DNA of 33,362 nt, from positions 1 to 33,362 of the forward strand of contig DATLYJ010000139.1 in assembly GCA_035574915.1 (NCBI GenBank), read 5' to 3'. The position numbers and the translations under genes are program-made. The notes under the pieces are model-generated. The model saw only the letters and a program-made list of their open reading frames with translations. It made no database searches and was not told the DNA's origin. This document shows, piece by piece, positions 7,372 to 15,004 of the stretch (positions within the stretch are counted from its first letter, which is position 1; each line of letters opens with the position of its first letter). The stretch comes from Dehalococcoidia bacterium (lineage in GTDB: Bacteria > Chloroflexota > Dehalococcoidia > DSTF01 > WHTK01).

Positions 7372-8865
7372 ATGGCGAGCAAGGAAGAGGAGATCTATCA
7401 GCAGCGGCTGCTCAAGCTGCAGCGTCTGCGCGCCCGCGGCCTGGACCCTTATCCGCCCCGCTACCACCGCACGCACCCGAACGCCGAAGCGCTGAACGCC
7501 TTCGAAGCCTGGGAGGCGCAGCCGGACGGCGAGCCCCCTTTCGTGCGCCTGGGAGGTCGCGTCACGGCGTTGCGCCGGATGGGCAAGGCGGCATTCCTCG
7601 ACATCCGCGATGGCTCCGCGCGCATCCAGGTCTCGGCGAGGCTCGACCGGCTGGGCGAGGCGGGCTTCGAGACGCTGAAGGATGTGGACCTGGGTGACAT
7701 TGTCGGCGCGGAGGGCCCGCTCTTCCGCACCAAGACCGGCGAGATCACCGTCGACGCCGTCGCGCTCACCATGCTGGCGAAGTCGCTGCAGGCGCCGCCG
7801 GAGAAGTGGCACGGCCTGACGGACGTCGAGCAGCGCTACCGGCAGCGCTATCGCGACCTCATCGCCAACGCGGAGGTGCGCGAGCTGTTCCAGGTCCGCA
7901 GCCAGGTGGTCGCGTCCATCCGGCGCTTCCTCGACCGCCGCGGCTTCATCGAGGTCGAGACCCCTATCCTCGTGGAGCACTGGGGCGGGGCCGCCGCTAG
8001 GCCCTTCGTCACCCACCACAACGAGCTCGACCGCGACCTCTACATGCGTGTGGCCACGGAGCTCTACCTGAAGCGCCTGGTCGTCGGCGGCTACGACAAG
8101 GTATACGAGATCGGCCGCATCTTCCGGAACGAAGGCGTCGGCTTCAAATGGAACCCGGAGTTCACCATGCTGGAGAGCTACGAGGCCTACGCCGACTACA
8201 ACGACGTGATGGCGATGTGCGAGGAGATGATCGCACACGCGGCCGTCGAGGCGACCGGCTCGACCCGCGTGAAGCTGGTCCGCGGCGACAGCACAGTGGA
8301 GGTGGACCTGACGCCGCCGTGGCGCCGGCTCACTTACCGCCAGGCGCTGATCGAATACGCCGGCCTGGACCCGGAGCAGTACCCTGGCATCGAAAGCCTC
8401 CAAATCCGCATGAAGGAGATGGGGCTGGAGCCGGAGAAGGGGGCGGGCTGGGGTAAGCTCCTGGACCAGGTGAAGGACGAACTGGTGGAGCCGAAGCTCA
8501 TCGAGCCCACCTTCCTCATCGACTATCCCGTCGAGCTCTCGCCGTTGGCCAAGCGAAAGCCGGATGACCCTCGCTACGTGGAGCGCTTCGAGTTCTACGC
8601 CGACGGGTTCGAGATTGGAAACGCCTACACGGAACTGAACGACCCCCTCGAGCAGCGCGAACGTTTCGAGCTGCAGGCGCGCCTGCGCGCGGCCGGAGAC
8701 GAGGAGGCGGAACTCATCGACGAGGACTTCCTGAACGCGCTCGAGCACGGCATGCCGCCGACGGGCGGCCTCGGCGTTGGCATCGACAGGCTCGTAATGC
8801 TGCTGTCTGGCAAGCGCTCGATCCGAGAGGTAATCCTCTTCCCGGTCCTGAGGGAGCGTAAGTAG
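7372..8865 (+). CDS. lysS: lysyl-tRNA synthetase, class II
   Basis: A 497-residue class II aminoacyl-tRNA synthetase that charges tRNA-Lys. An N-terminal OB-fold anticodon-binding domain (about residues 55-150, LGGRVTALRRMGKAAFLDIRDG) precedes the catalytic core. Motif 1 (FLDRRGFIEVETPIL), motif 2 (EIGRIFRNEG then NPEFTMLE) and motif 3 (GLGVGIDRLVMLL) are all present. Motif 2 reads GVGFKWNPEF, where most LysRS have a His before NPEF, and GGAAARPF is preceded by HW rather than the common residues; these look like lineage variation. The gene is probably co-transcribed with greA. Confidence 0.95.
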   Translation: MASKEEEIYQQRLLKLQRLRARGLDPYPPRYHRTHPNAEALNAFEAWEAQPDGEPPFVRLGGRVTALRRMGKAAFLDIRDGSARIQVSARLDRLGEAGFETLKDVDLGDIVGAEGPLFRTKTGEITVDAVALTMLAKSLQAPPEKWHGLTDVEQRYRQRYRDLIANAEVRELFQVRSQVVASIRRFLDRRGFIEVETPILVEHWGGAAARPFVTHHNELDRDLYMRVATELYLKRLVVGGYDKVYEIGRIFRNEGVGFKWNPEFTMLESYEAYADYNDVMAMCEEMIAHAAVEATGSTRVKLVRGDSTVEVDLTPPWRRLTYRQALIEYAGLDPEQYPGIESLQIRMKEMGLEPEKGAGWGKLLDQVKDELVEPKLIEPTFLIDYPVELSPLAKRKPDDPRYVERFEFYADGFEIGNAYTELNDPLEQRERFELQARLRAAGDEEAELIDEDFLNALEHGMPPTGGLGVGIDRLVMLLSGKRSIREVILFPVLRERK

Positions 8866-8868
8866 GAA

Positions 8869-8953
8869 TTGGACTTTAGATTCGGGAGTCTGGGATACGG
8901 CTTGCGCCGCGGACCGTCTCCGGCGGAAGTCCAATGTCCAGGGTCGAAAGTCC
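8869..8953. repeat. short GGACTTT/AAAGTCC-rich intergenic repeat
   Basis: TTGGACTT (8869-8876) is inverted as AAGTCCAA (8927-8934), and AAAGTCC recurs at 8947-8953. The interval also contains GAGTCTGG. The block spans the lysS-HAD gap and the first codons assigned to the HAD gene. Confidence 0.4.
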
Positions 8954-9626
8954 ATCTCCCTTGACCCGATACAGGGCCGTTGTCTTCGACATGGACGGCG
9001 TCCTTGCCGATAGCGAGCCAATCTACGCGGAGGCCATGGACGCGGTCCTGGCCGGCCTTGGCAAGAAGGTGACGCCGGAGCTGCACCTCAAGATCATGGG
9101 CACGGGCGTCGAAGAGACGTGGTCTATCCTGGTCCGCGAGCTCGGCCTCCCGGGGAGGATAGAGGACTATATCCCGGCTTACGACCGCGAGCTCGTCGAG
9201 CGTCTGGCGAAGCTGAAACAGCCGCTACCCGGAGTCGTGGACCTGGTGCGCACCTTGCGCAGGGAGGGCGTGCCGATCGCTGTCGCCTCGTCCTCCTGGA
9301 TGGGCTGGATCGACGCGCTACTGCGCGGCATTGGCCTGCGGGACGCTTTCGACGCGCTGGCTTCGGCGACGGAGGTCGAGCACCCGAAGCCGGCGCCGGA
9401 CCTCTACCTCCTCGCCGCTTCGAAGCTCGACGTGCCGCCCGAGGCCTGCATCGCCGTCGAGGACACGCCGACGGGCCTGCGGGCGGCCAAGGCGGCCGGC
9501 ATGTACGCCGTCCAGGTGCGCGCCAGCAGCACCGCCTTCCCGCCGCTGCCGATGGCCGATGCCGTGATCGACACGCTCGAAGACTTCGACCTTGGCCTGT
9601 TGGGCCTCAAGAGCAATGAGTCCTGA
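8934..9626 (+). CDS. HAD-superfamily phosphatase, beta-phosphoglucomutase-like
   Basis: A 230-residue HAD hydrolase. Motif I is FDMDGVLADS (nucleophile Asp19, acid/base Asp21). Motif II lies in AVASSS, motif III Lys in HPKPAPD, and motif IV is AVEDTPTG. The helical cap follows motif I, as in the beta-phosphoglucomutase / phosphoglycolate phosphatase group. The substrate is not predictable. The first nine codons fall in the AAAGTCC-rich repeat and ATG 8934 lacks a ribosome binding site, so TTG 8960, just before the conserved strand, is an alternative start. Confidence 0.85.
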   Translation: MSRVESPSPLTRYRAVVFDMDGVLADSEPIYAEAMDAVLAGLGKKVTPELHLKIMGTGVEETWSILVRELGLPGRIEDYIPAYDRELVERLAKLKQPLPGVVDLVRTLRREGVPIAVASSSWMGWIDALLRGIGLRDAFDALASATEVEHPKPAPDLYLLAASKLDVPPEACIAVEDTPTGLRAAKAAGMYAVQVRASSTAFPPLPMADAVIDTLEDFDLGLLGLKSNES

Positions 9627-9751
9627 AGTGCGGACATGTTGCGAAGGCACAGCAGGAGAGCGAAGTGACCCAGCGGCGCCCGCTCTTCCGCGGCAGGCGG
9701 CAGGCTTGTCGGGCGCCTCGAGGCCAACTCCGGCATCGCGCAGCCATCCCC

Positions 9752-9757
9752 TACAAT
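9752..9757 (+). promoter_or_regulatory. -10 box TACAAT, probable leaderless promoter
   Basis: TACAAT ends 7 bases before ATG 9765 of the NUDIX gene. Transcription would begin on that ATG, favouring it over the in-frame ATG 9756, which lies within the hexamer. Confidence 0.5.
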
Positions 9758-9764
9758 GACAGGC

Positions 9765-10316
9765 ATGGACCGGCATCTCACGGTTACCGGCTTCGTCGTC
9801 CACAAGGGGCGCACGGCGCTGCACTGGCACCGCAAGGTCCAGTCGTGGCTGCCCGCCGGCGGCCACATCGAGCCGGGTGAGGACCCCGTGCAGGCGGTGC
9901 TGCGCGAGGTGCGAGAGGAGTTCGGCCTGGACGCCGAGGTCGTCCCCCTGGCGCCCAGGGTGTCGTACGCCGGCGGGCCCGAGCAGCTCGAACCGCCGTA
10001 TACCATCCTCGTCTGCCCGGTCGAGCCCGGGCATGAGCACATTGACCTGGTCTACTTCCTGCGCGTCACGGGAGGCTATCCCGGCCGCTCGCACGACCCG
10101 GAGAACCCGATCCGCTGGGTGGACGAGCGCACGCTGCGCGAAGACGATGGCCTCTTCCTTGCCGGTGAATGCGGCCCCGAGATACCGTTCGCCCCCGATG
10201 TCCGCGCCCTCGGCCTCGAAGCCATACGCCTCGTCAGCCAGCACGAGGCGTCGCTCGCGCCGGTCACGACTTCAGAAGGCCCCCTCTCCGTTGACGGAGA
10301 CGGGGCCGGGGGGTGA
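9765..10316 (+). CDS. NUDIX hydrolase
   Basis: A 183-residue protein with a complete Nudix box, GHIEPGEDPVQAVLREVREE followed by FGL, matching GX5EX7REUXEEXGU. The family hydrolyses nucleoside diphosphates linked to another moiety, with Mg2+ held by the REUXEE glutamates. The substrate is unknown. I prefer ATG 9765 over ATG 9756 because a -10 hexamer sits just upstream. The C-terminal ~25 residues are weakly conserved in appearance and include a strong hairpin in the DNA. The TGA overlaps the GTG of serS. Confidence 0.85.
   Translation: MDRHLTVTGFVVHKGRTALHWHRKVQSWLPAGGHIEPGEDPVQAVLREVREEFGLDAEVVPLAPRVSYAGGPEQLEPPYTILVCPVEPGHEHIDLVYFLRVTGGYPGRSHDPENPIRWVDERTLREDDGLFLAGECGPEIPFAPDVRALGLEAIRLVSQHEASLAPVTTSEGPLSVDGDGAGG
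10278..10307 (+). promoter_or_regulatory. strong hairpin just upstream of serS start
   Basis: GGCCCC (10278-10283) pairs with GGGGCC (10302-10307), and TCTCCG (10285-10290) with CGGAGA (10295-10300), with one C-C mismatch and a TTGA loop. It ends 5 bases before the serS GTG, leaving GGGGG as the only Shine-Dalgarno-like sequence. It could modulate serS translation or coupling from the NUDIX gene. Confidence 0.45.
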
Positions 10317-11599
10317 GGTTGCTAGCCCTCCAGTTCATCCGTGAGAACCCCGACCTCGTCCGTAAAGCCGTCTCCGACCGCAACACCACGGCTCCCGTCG
10401 ACCGCATTCTCGAACTGGACGAACGCCGTCGCGCGTTGCAGCAACAGGCCGACGACCTCAAGGCGCAGCGCAATGCGATCGGCCGGCAGATGGGCAGGGC
10501 GTCGCCCGAGGAGCGGGCCCAGCTTCAGGCCCGGGGCAAGCTGCTCAGCGAGCAGATCGACGCGCTCGACGGGACGCTGTCGGAGGTCGAGAGAGAGCTC
10601 GACGCGCTGCTCCTCGAGGTGCCGAACGTCCCGCAGCCGGACGTCCCGGTCGGCCCGGACGAGGCGCACAACGTCGTGCGCGAGACCGTCGGTACGCCGC
10701 GCGAGTTCGACTTCGAGCCGAAGCCGCACTGGGACCTCGGCGAGCAGCTCGGCATCATCGACTTCGAGCGCGGCGTCCGTCTCGCGGGCTCGCGCTTCTA
10801 CGTCCTGCGCGACGCCGGGGCCAGGCTGCAGCGCGCCCTCATCGCCTTCATGCTGGACCTGCACACCCGCAAACACGGCTACACCGAGCTCTACCTGCCG
10901 GCGGTGATCCGCGAGGAGAACCTGTACAAGTCCGGCCACCTGCCGAAGTTCCGCGACACCATGTACCACGACGCCGAGGACGACTTCTGGTGGATCCCGA
11001 CGGCGGAGGCGCAGCTGGCGAACTTTCACGCCGGCGAGATCCTGGAGCCGGATGTCCTGCCGCTGAAGTACGTCGCCTATACGCCCTGCTTCCGGCGGGA
11101 GCGCATGAGCGCCGGCCGCGATGTGCGCGGCATCAAGCGCGGCCACCAGTTCGACAAGGTAGAGCTTTTCCGCTACGTCTTGCCCGAAGACTCGGACAAG
11201 GCGCTGGAGGAGATGGTCGCGGATGCGGCCGAGGTGCTGAGCACCCTTCGCATCCCCTATCGCCTGGTCCAGCTCTGCACCGGCGACCTCGACTTCAAGT
11301 CGGCGAAGAGCTTCGACCTGGAGGCCTGGGCGCCGGGCTGCGGCGAATGGCTCGAGGTGTCGAGCGCCTCGAACTGCACGGACTTCCAGGCGCGGCGCGC
11401 GAACATCCGCTTCCGTCGCGAGCGCGGCGGCCGCCCGGAGTACCCGCATATGCTCAACGCCTCGGGATTGGCGCTGCCGCGGGTGATGATCGCCGTCCTG
11501 GAGAACTACCAGCGCGCTGACGGCTCGGTCGAGGTGCCGGACGTGCTGCTGCCGTACATGGGCGGCGAAGGCGTGATCAGGCCGAGGGAGTCCGCCTAA
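10313..11599 (+). CDS. serS: seryl-tRNA synthetase
   Basis: A 428-residue class II synthetase that charges tRNA-Ser and tRNA-Sec. The N-terminal tRNA-binding coiled coil covers about residues 1-110 (FIRENPDLVRKA, LELDERRRALQQQADDLK). Motif 2 is CFRRERMSAGRDVRG then HQFDKVELF, and motif 3 is NASGLALPRVMIAVLENYQ. The usual TAEVPL is TAEAQL here and the usual NGSGLAVGR is NASGLALPR, so the active site is slightly divergent though the fold is complete. GTG 10313 overlaps the NUDIX stop; TTG 10319 is an alternative. Confidence 0.95.
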   Translation: MRLLALQFIRENPDLVRKAVSDRNTTAPVDRILELDERRRALQQQADDLKAQRNAIGRQMGRASPEERAQLQARGKLLSEQIDALDGTLSEVERELDALLLEVPNVPQPDVPVGPDEAHNVVRETVGTPREFDFEPKPHWDLGEQLGIIDFERGVRLAGSRFYVLRDAGARLQRALIAFMLDLHTRKHGYTELYLPAVIREENLYKSGHLPKFRDTMYHDAEDDFWWIPTAEAQLANFHAGEILEPDVLPLKYVAYTPCFRRERMSAGRDVRGIKRGHQFDKVELFRYVLPEDSDKALEEMVADAAEVLSTLRIPYRLVQLCTGDLDFKSAKSFDLEAWAPGCGEWLEVSSASNCTDFQARRANIRFRRERGGRPEYPHMLNASGLALPRVMIAVLENYQRADGSVEVPDVLLPYMGGEGVIRPRESA

Positions 11600-11694
11600 G
11601 CCTGGCGCCTGCCGTCAGCCAACACCGAAGTCCCGATGAGGCGGACGTCGGGACTGTGCCCCGCGCGGTAGACTAGCGGCCCGGGAGGGACGAC

Positions 11695-12477
11695 ATGGAG
11701 ACGGTCAGGTCGAAGGACGGGACGGCCATCGCATTCGAGCGCAGCGGCAGCGGGCCGCCGCTGGTGCTGGTGCATGGGACGACGGCGGACCACACGCGCT
11801 GGGCGCCGGTGCTGCCGGAGCTCGAGAGGCACTTCACGGTGCTGGCGATGGACCGGCGCGGCCGCGGCGGCAGCGGCGACAGCGAGACGTACGACATCGA
11901 GCGGGAGTACGAGGACGTCGCGGCGGTTGTGGATGCGGCCGGGCCGGGCACGAGCCTGCTCGGCCACTCGTACGGCGCACTGTGCTCGCTGGAGGCCGCG
12001 CTGCGGACGCCGAACCTGCGCAAGCTGGTGCTCTATGAGCCGCCGTTTCCGGTCGACGGGATCGAGATATATGCTCCGGGACTGGAGGCAAGGCTGCAGG
12101 CACTGCTGGACGCCGGCGACAGGGAGGCGATGCTGACCACGTTCTTCCGGGAAGCGGCCGGGGCCTCGGAGCAGGAGATGGCCGCGCTGAAGGCGGCACC
12201 GTCCTGGCAGGCGAGGCTGGCGGCGGCGCACACGGCGCTGCGCGAGTTCGCGGACGCCGAATACGTCTTCGACGCCGGGCGTATCGCCAACCTGAAGGTG
12301 CCGACGCTACTCCTTGTCGGCGGGGCCAGCCCGCCCTCGCTCACCCGGCCCTCGGCGATGCTGGCCGCGGCGCTGCCGGAAGCTCGCGTCGCGGTCATGC
12401 CGGGACAGGGCCATACGGCCATGAATACGGCCCCTGACCTCTTTGTCCGGGAAGTGCTGTCCTTCCTGACCGCGTAG
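11695..12477 (+). CDS. alpha/beta hydrolase
   Basis: A 260-residue alpha/beta-hydrolase. The oxyanion region is VLVHGTTADH, the nucleophile elbow is GHSYG (Ser92), and the catalytic His lies in MPGQGHTAMN. The strand that usually carries the acid reads LLLVGGASPPS; relatives commonly have an Asp at the Ala, so the triad acid is either elsewhere or missing. It is probably an esterase, lactonase or haloperoxidase-like enzyme. GGGAGG about 7 bases before ATG is a good ribosome binding site, and TAGACT upstream may be the -10. The gene is convergent with the oligopeptide-binding protein. Confidence 0.85.
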   Translation: METVRSKDGTAIAFERSGSGPPLVLVHGTTADHTRWAPVLPELERHFTVLAMDRRGRGGSGDSETYDIEREYEDVAAVVDAAGPGTSLLGHSYGALCSLEAALRTPNLRKLVLYEPPFPVDGIEIYAPGLEARLQALLDAGDREAMLTTFFREAAGASEQEMAALKAAPSWQARLAAAHTALREFADAEYVFDAGRIANLKVPTLLLVGGASPPSLTRPSAMLAAALPEARVAVMPGQGHTAMNTAPDLFVREVLSFLTA

Positions 12478-12493
12478 CCGCGCCCCGAGCGAA

Positions 12494-12519
12494 GGGCCCC
12501 GGTAGGCGGACCGGGGCCC
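12494..12519. terminator. bidirectional hairpin between convergent genes
   Basis: GGGCCCCGGT (12494-12503) and ACCGGGGCCC (12510-12519) form a perfect 10-bp stem with a 6-base loop, midway between two convergent stops. No T tract follows on either strand. Confidence 0.6.
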
Positions 12520-12544
12520 TCGATGAAGTGTCCGTGCCTGCCGC

Positions 12545-14407
12545 CTACCCCGGCCCCAGAGGCGGCTTCGTGGTGTCGATCCAGAGGTGGAGGCCCGTCT
12601 CCGCGGCCGTGTTGCTGCCGGCGAAGCCGACATAGGCGCCGAGGTTGCTGACGCACGGCCAGTAGAGGCTGAATCCCGGCGTCCCGACGGGGAACTGGAC
12701 CGGGATGTAGTAGGCCTTGCCGGCCATGTACCTCAGCAGGTCATGCACGAGCGCCTGCTGCTTCTCCAGGTCGAACTCGTTCCGGATCTTCTCGACGTCA
12801 GCGTTGACCTTGGGGTCGCCCTGCTGGGCGTTGTTGCCCGTCGGCGTCATGCCGACAAAGCGGGGGCCATCCTTGTGGAGCGTCGCGAAGAGCTGCGAGG
12901 CCACCGTCGGGTAGGTGCGCTCGGCCATCCACTTGACGCCGGTGAAGCCCTTGTTGCCGGCAGCGTAGCCGTAGTAGAAGTTGGGCAGCCAGTCGTTCTG
13001 GTACTCGCGCGGGTCTGACTTGGTCTTCAGGCCGCCGTCGTTGAACATGCCGGCCAGGGCTTCGCCGACCTGGAGATACTGCGTGCCGTACTGCTGGCCC
13101 TGGTTGTAGTACAACGCGACTTCTGAGCCGGTGTAGCCGGCAGCCGCCATCAGCTTTTTCGCCTCGGGGACGTCGTACTTGTAGTACTTCGAGTTTGCCC
13201 CGAACTTCTTCTCGTCCTGGGGGTCGATCCAGTACCCCTCCCAGCCCGGGCCGATCGTGGCCATGTAGCGCACCGGGATCGGCAGGCCCTGGGACTCGAA
13301 TGCCGGACGGTTCGACGTGATGTCGATGATGGTCTCTTTGTCGAAGATCAGTGACACCGCCTGGCGCATGCGCTCGTCCTTGAAGGGCGAGTTGCCCTCG
13401 TAGCCGAAGGAGAGGAACCACGGCGTTTTTGGGAAGTCGGCGCCCTGGAGCAGGTTGAGGACCGGGAGGTCCTTCTTCGTGGGCAGGATGTCCTCCTGCC
13501 GGTGCACCGGCGTCCAGACGTTGCCGGCTTTGAACTGCGACAGGCGCGTCGCGTACTCCGGCACGATGGGCAGCGAGATCTTGTCCATGAAGGGCCGATT
13601 CTTGACGTAATAGTTCGGGGATTTCGCCCAGAGGAACTGCGTCGAGGGGCGGTAGTCCTCGAGGACGTAGGGGCCGTAGCCTCTTACCGTCCCCTTCGGG
13701 TCGAACCCGCCGTCGGACTCCTTCGGCATGTTGTAGAAAAGCACGGACGTCGCGAAGAGCTGCACTATCGAAGCGTCAGGATGGTGCAGCTTGAAGACAA
13801 CCGTGCGGCTGTCCGGCGCCGAAACGGACTCGACCGGGGCCGAGGGGTTGCTGGAGCTGTAGACGAAGTCGCCGCGCAGGGGGCTGACCTGGGCGTACTT
13901 GTTCCAGCTGAAGACCACGTCGCTGGAGTCGATCTCGCGGCCGTTAGTCGGCGCGCGCGAGTCCCAGCGCATGCCGGGCCGGACCTTGAAGGTGAGGGTC
14001 AGGTGGTCGGCGCTGAGCTCGTACGACTCCGCCAGCTGGCCCTCGACCTCGCCTTTGCTCAGCTTGGGGTACTTGCTGAGCGAGAACTGCAGCATCTTCG
14101 GATATGTAAAGGCGGCGACGATGTCCAGGGTGTTGAAGGTCGCCGCGGACAGCGGGTCCAGGGTGACCACGTCCGTGGCGAGGACGGAGTTGTAGGTGCC
14201 GCCCGGCTTCGCCTTGTCCGTGGTGTCGACGCGCGTGTACAACAGGCTGCTTCCTTGCTCGCCGCCGCCCCCGTCACCTCCTCCACCCCCGCACCCCACG
14301 ACGCTGAGAGCAGCCGCGCCGGCGCCGAGTGTGGCTGCGCCGCTGATTGCCCTCCTCCGACTGAGACGCGCCGTGCGGATCGATTCCCAATAGCCGTGCT
14401 TACTCAA
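12545..14407 (-). CDS. oligopeptide-type ABC transporter substrate-binding lipoprotein
   Basis: A 620-residue SBP_bac_5 (DppA/OppA/NikA-like) protein. TTG 14407 is chosen because AGGGAG lies 4 bases upstream and it gives a short N-terminus; the frame itself stays open to 14506. Residues about 15-40 form a twin-arginine signal (LSRRRAISGAATLGAG) ending in a lipobox (SVVGC), then a Gly-rich linker. The mature part shows the family start (GGTYNSVLATDVVTLDP), LAESYELSADHLTLTFKVRP and DVVFSWNKYA. It should bind peptides or similar ligands on the outer membrane face. No permease or ATPase genes are adjacent, so it is an orphan receptor here. Confidence 0.9.
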   Translation of the reverse strand: MSKHGYWESIRTARLSRRRAISGAATLGAGAAALSVVGCGGGGGDGGGGEQGSSLLYTRVDTTDKAKPGGTYNSVLATDVVTLDPLSAATFNTLDIVAAFTYPKMLQFSLSKYPKLSKGEVEGQLAESYELSADHLTLTFKVRPGMRWDSRAPTNGREIDSSDVVFSWNKYAQVSPLRGDFVYSSSNPSAPVESVSAPDSRTVVFKLHHPDASIVQLFATSVLFYNMPKESDGGFDPKGTVRGYGPYVLEDYRPSTQFLWAKSPNYYVKNRPFMDKISLPIVPEYATRLSQFKAGNVWTPVHRQEDILPTKKDLPVLNLLQGADFPKTPWFLSFGYEGNSPFKDERMRQAVSLIFDKETIIDITSNRPAFESQGLPIPVRYMATIGPGWEGYWIDPQDEKKFGANSKYYKYDVPEAKKLMAAAGYTGSEVALYYNQGQQYGTQYLQVGEALAGMFNDGGLKTKSDPREYQNDWLPNFYYGYAAGNKGFTGVKWMAERTYPTVASQLFATLHKDGPRFVGMTPTGNNAQQGDPKVNADVEKIRNEFDLEKQQALVHDLLRYMAGKAYYIPVQFPVGTPGFSLYWPCVSNLGAYVGFAGSNTAAETGLHLWIDTTKPPLGPG

Positions 14408-14468
14408 GGTGCTCCCTACCTTTCGTCTGCGGCCGTCTGCGGCCTGGCGGCCAACCTGGGTTGCTGCG

Positions 14469-14497
14469 CTTATACGGCGACCGATAGCGCTTGTCAA
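14469..14497 (-). promoter_or_regulatory. promoter of the substrate-binding protein gene
   Basis: On the minus strand, a perfect TTGACA (14492-14497) is followed after 17 bases by TATAAG (14469-14474). Transcription would start near 14462, giving a leader of about 55 bases before TTG 14407. Confidence 0.8.
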
Positions 14498-14509
14498 TGC
14501 AAGCATTCG

Positions 14510-15004
14510 AAATTTGCGCCAGCACCAGGCCGCGCGAACGATTTGACGGGACAGCTAGCCAGAAGCGACTGGACGGCAGTGATGGTGGCCGGCGTTGCGA
14601 CTAACGCACTGCTAGGTAAGGCCCCCGGCGTCCAACATGGCGGGTGCCCACGGCGCGTATGCTACTTCGAAGTGTTGGTGGGCGGAGTCGACGATGAGGT
14701 CAGCGCGGCTCGCCGAAATCCACGATGACTGGGGTCCACACAGTGCCATGTGGCGGAATTGCGCCGTCCCTGCCCAGAAGTGCAGCGCCCAATGGGATCA
14801 GTTATGCTTCGCTCGTTCGTGCAGCGGCCTTCCTTCGAAGTGAACCTCGAGATAGCGGCTTTGGCCTTAGCGTCCGAAGGTGCTATCAGCGTCCGTGAGC
14901 CCGGCCTCCTACTGCCAATTGCCTTGGTTGGCCGCCTGCATGAGGCCGCGTTGGTCGTAGGATTGAAACTAGCCCAAACCTTCCCCGCTCGAGGTGCCGG
15001 CTAG
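14510..15004 (+). other. gene-poor gap; possible short decayed ORF 14750-15004
   Basis: About 500 bases lie between the substrate-binding gene's promoter and the membrane glycosyltransferase. The best frame is an 84-codon GTG-started frame at 14750-15004, whose second half is hydrophobic (REPGLLLPIALVGRLHEAAL). Its stop abuts the next GTG directly. I recognise no family and see no ribosome binding site. It may be a remnant left when the glycosylation cassette was acquired. No RNA gene or insertion sequence was found. Confidence 0.3.

Noticed and set aside
6715-9021. Minus-strand open frame of 768 codons opposite greA and lysS
   Set aside because: It is a GC-skew shadow: it covers two well-identified genes, has no start signal, and its product is a low-complexity Leu/Arg/Ala string.
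12545-14407. Complete peptide ABC transporter operon
   Set aside because: Only the substrate-binding lipoprotein is present; neighbouring genes are an unrelated hydrolase and a glycosylation cassette.
14750-15004. 84-codon ORF as a real gene
   Set aside because: No ribosome binding site, no family resemblance and unusual abutment to the next start; kept only as a description of the gap.
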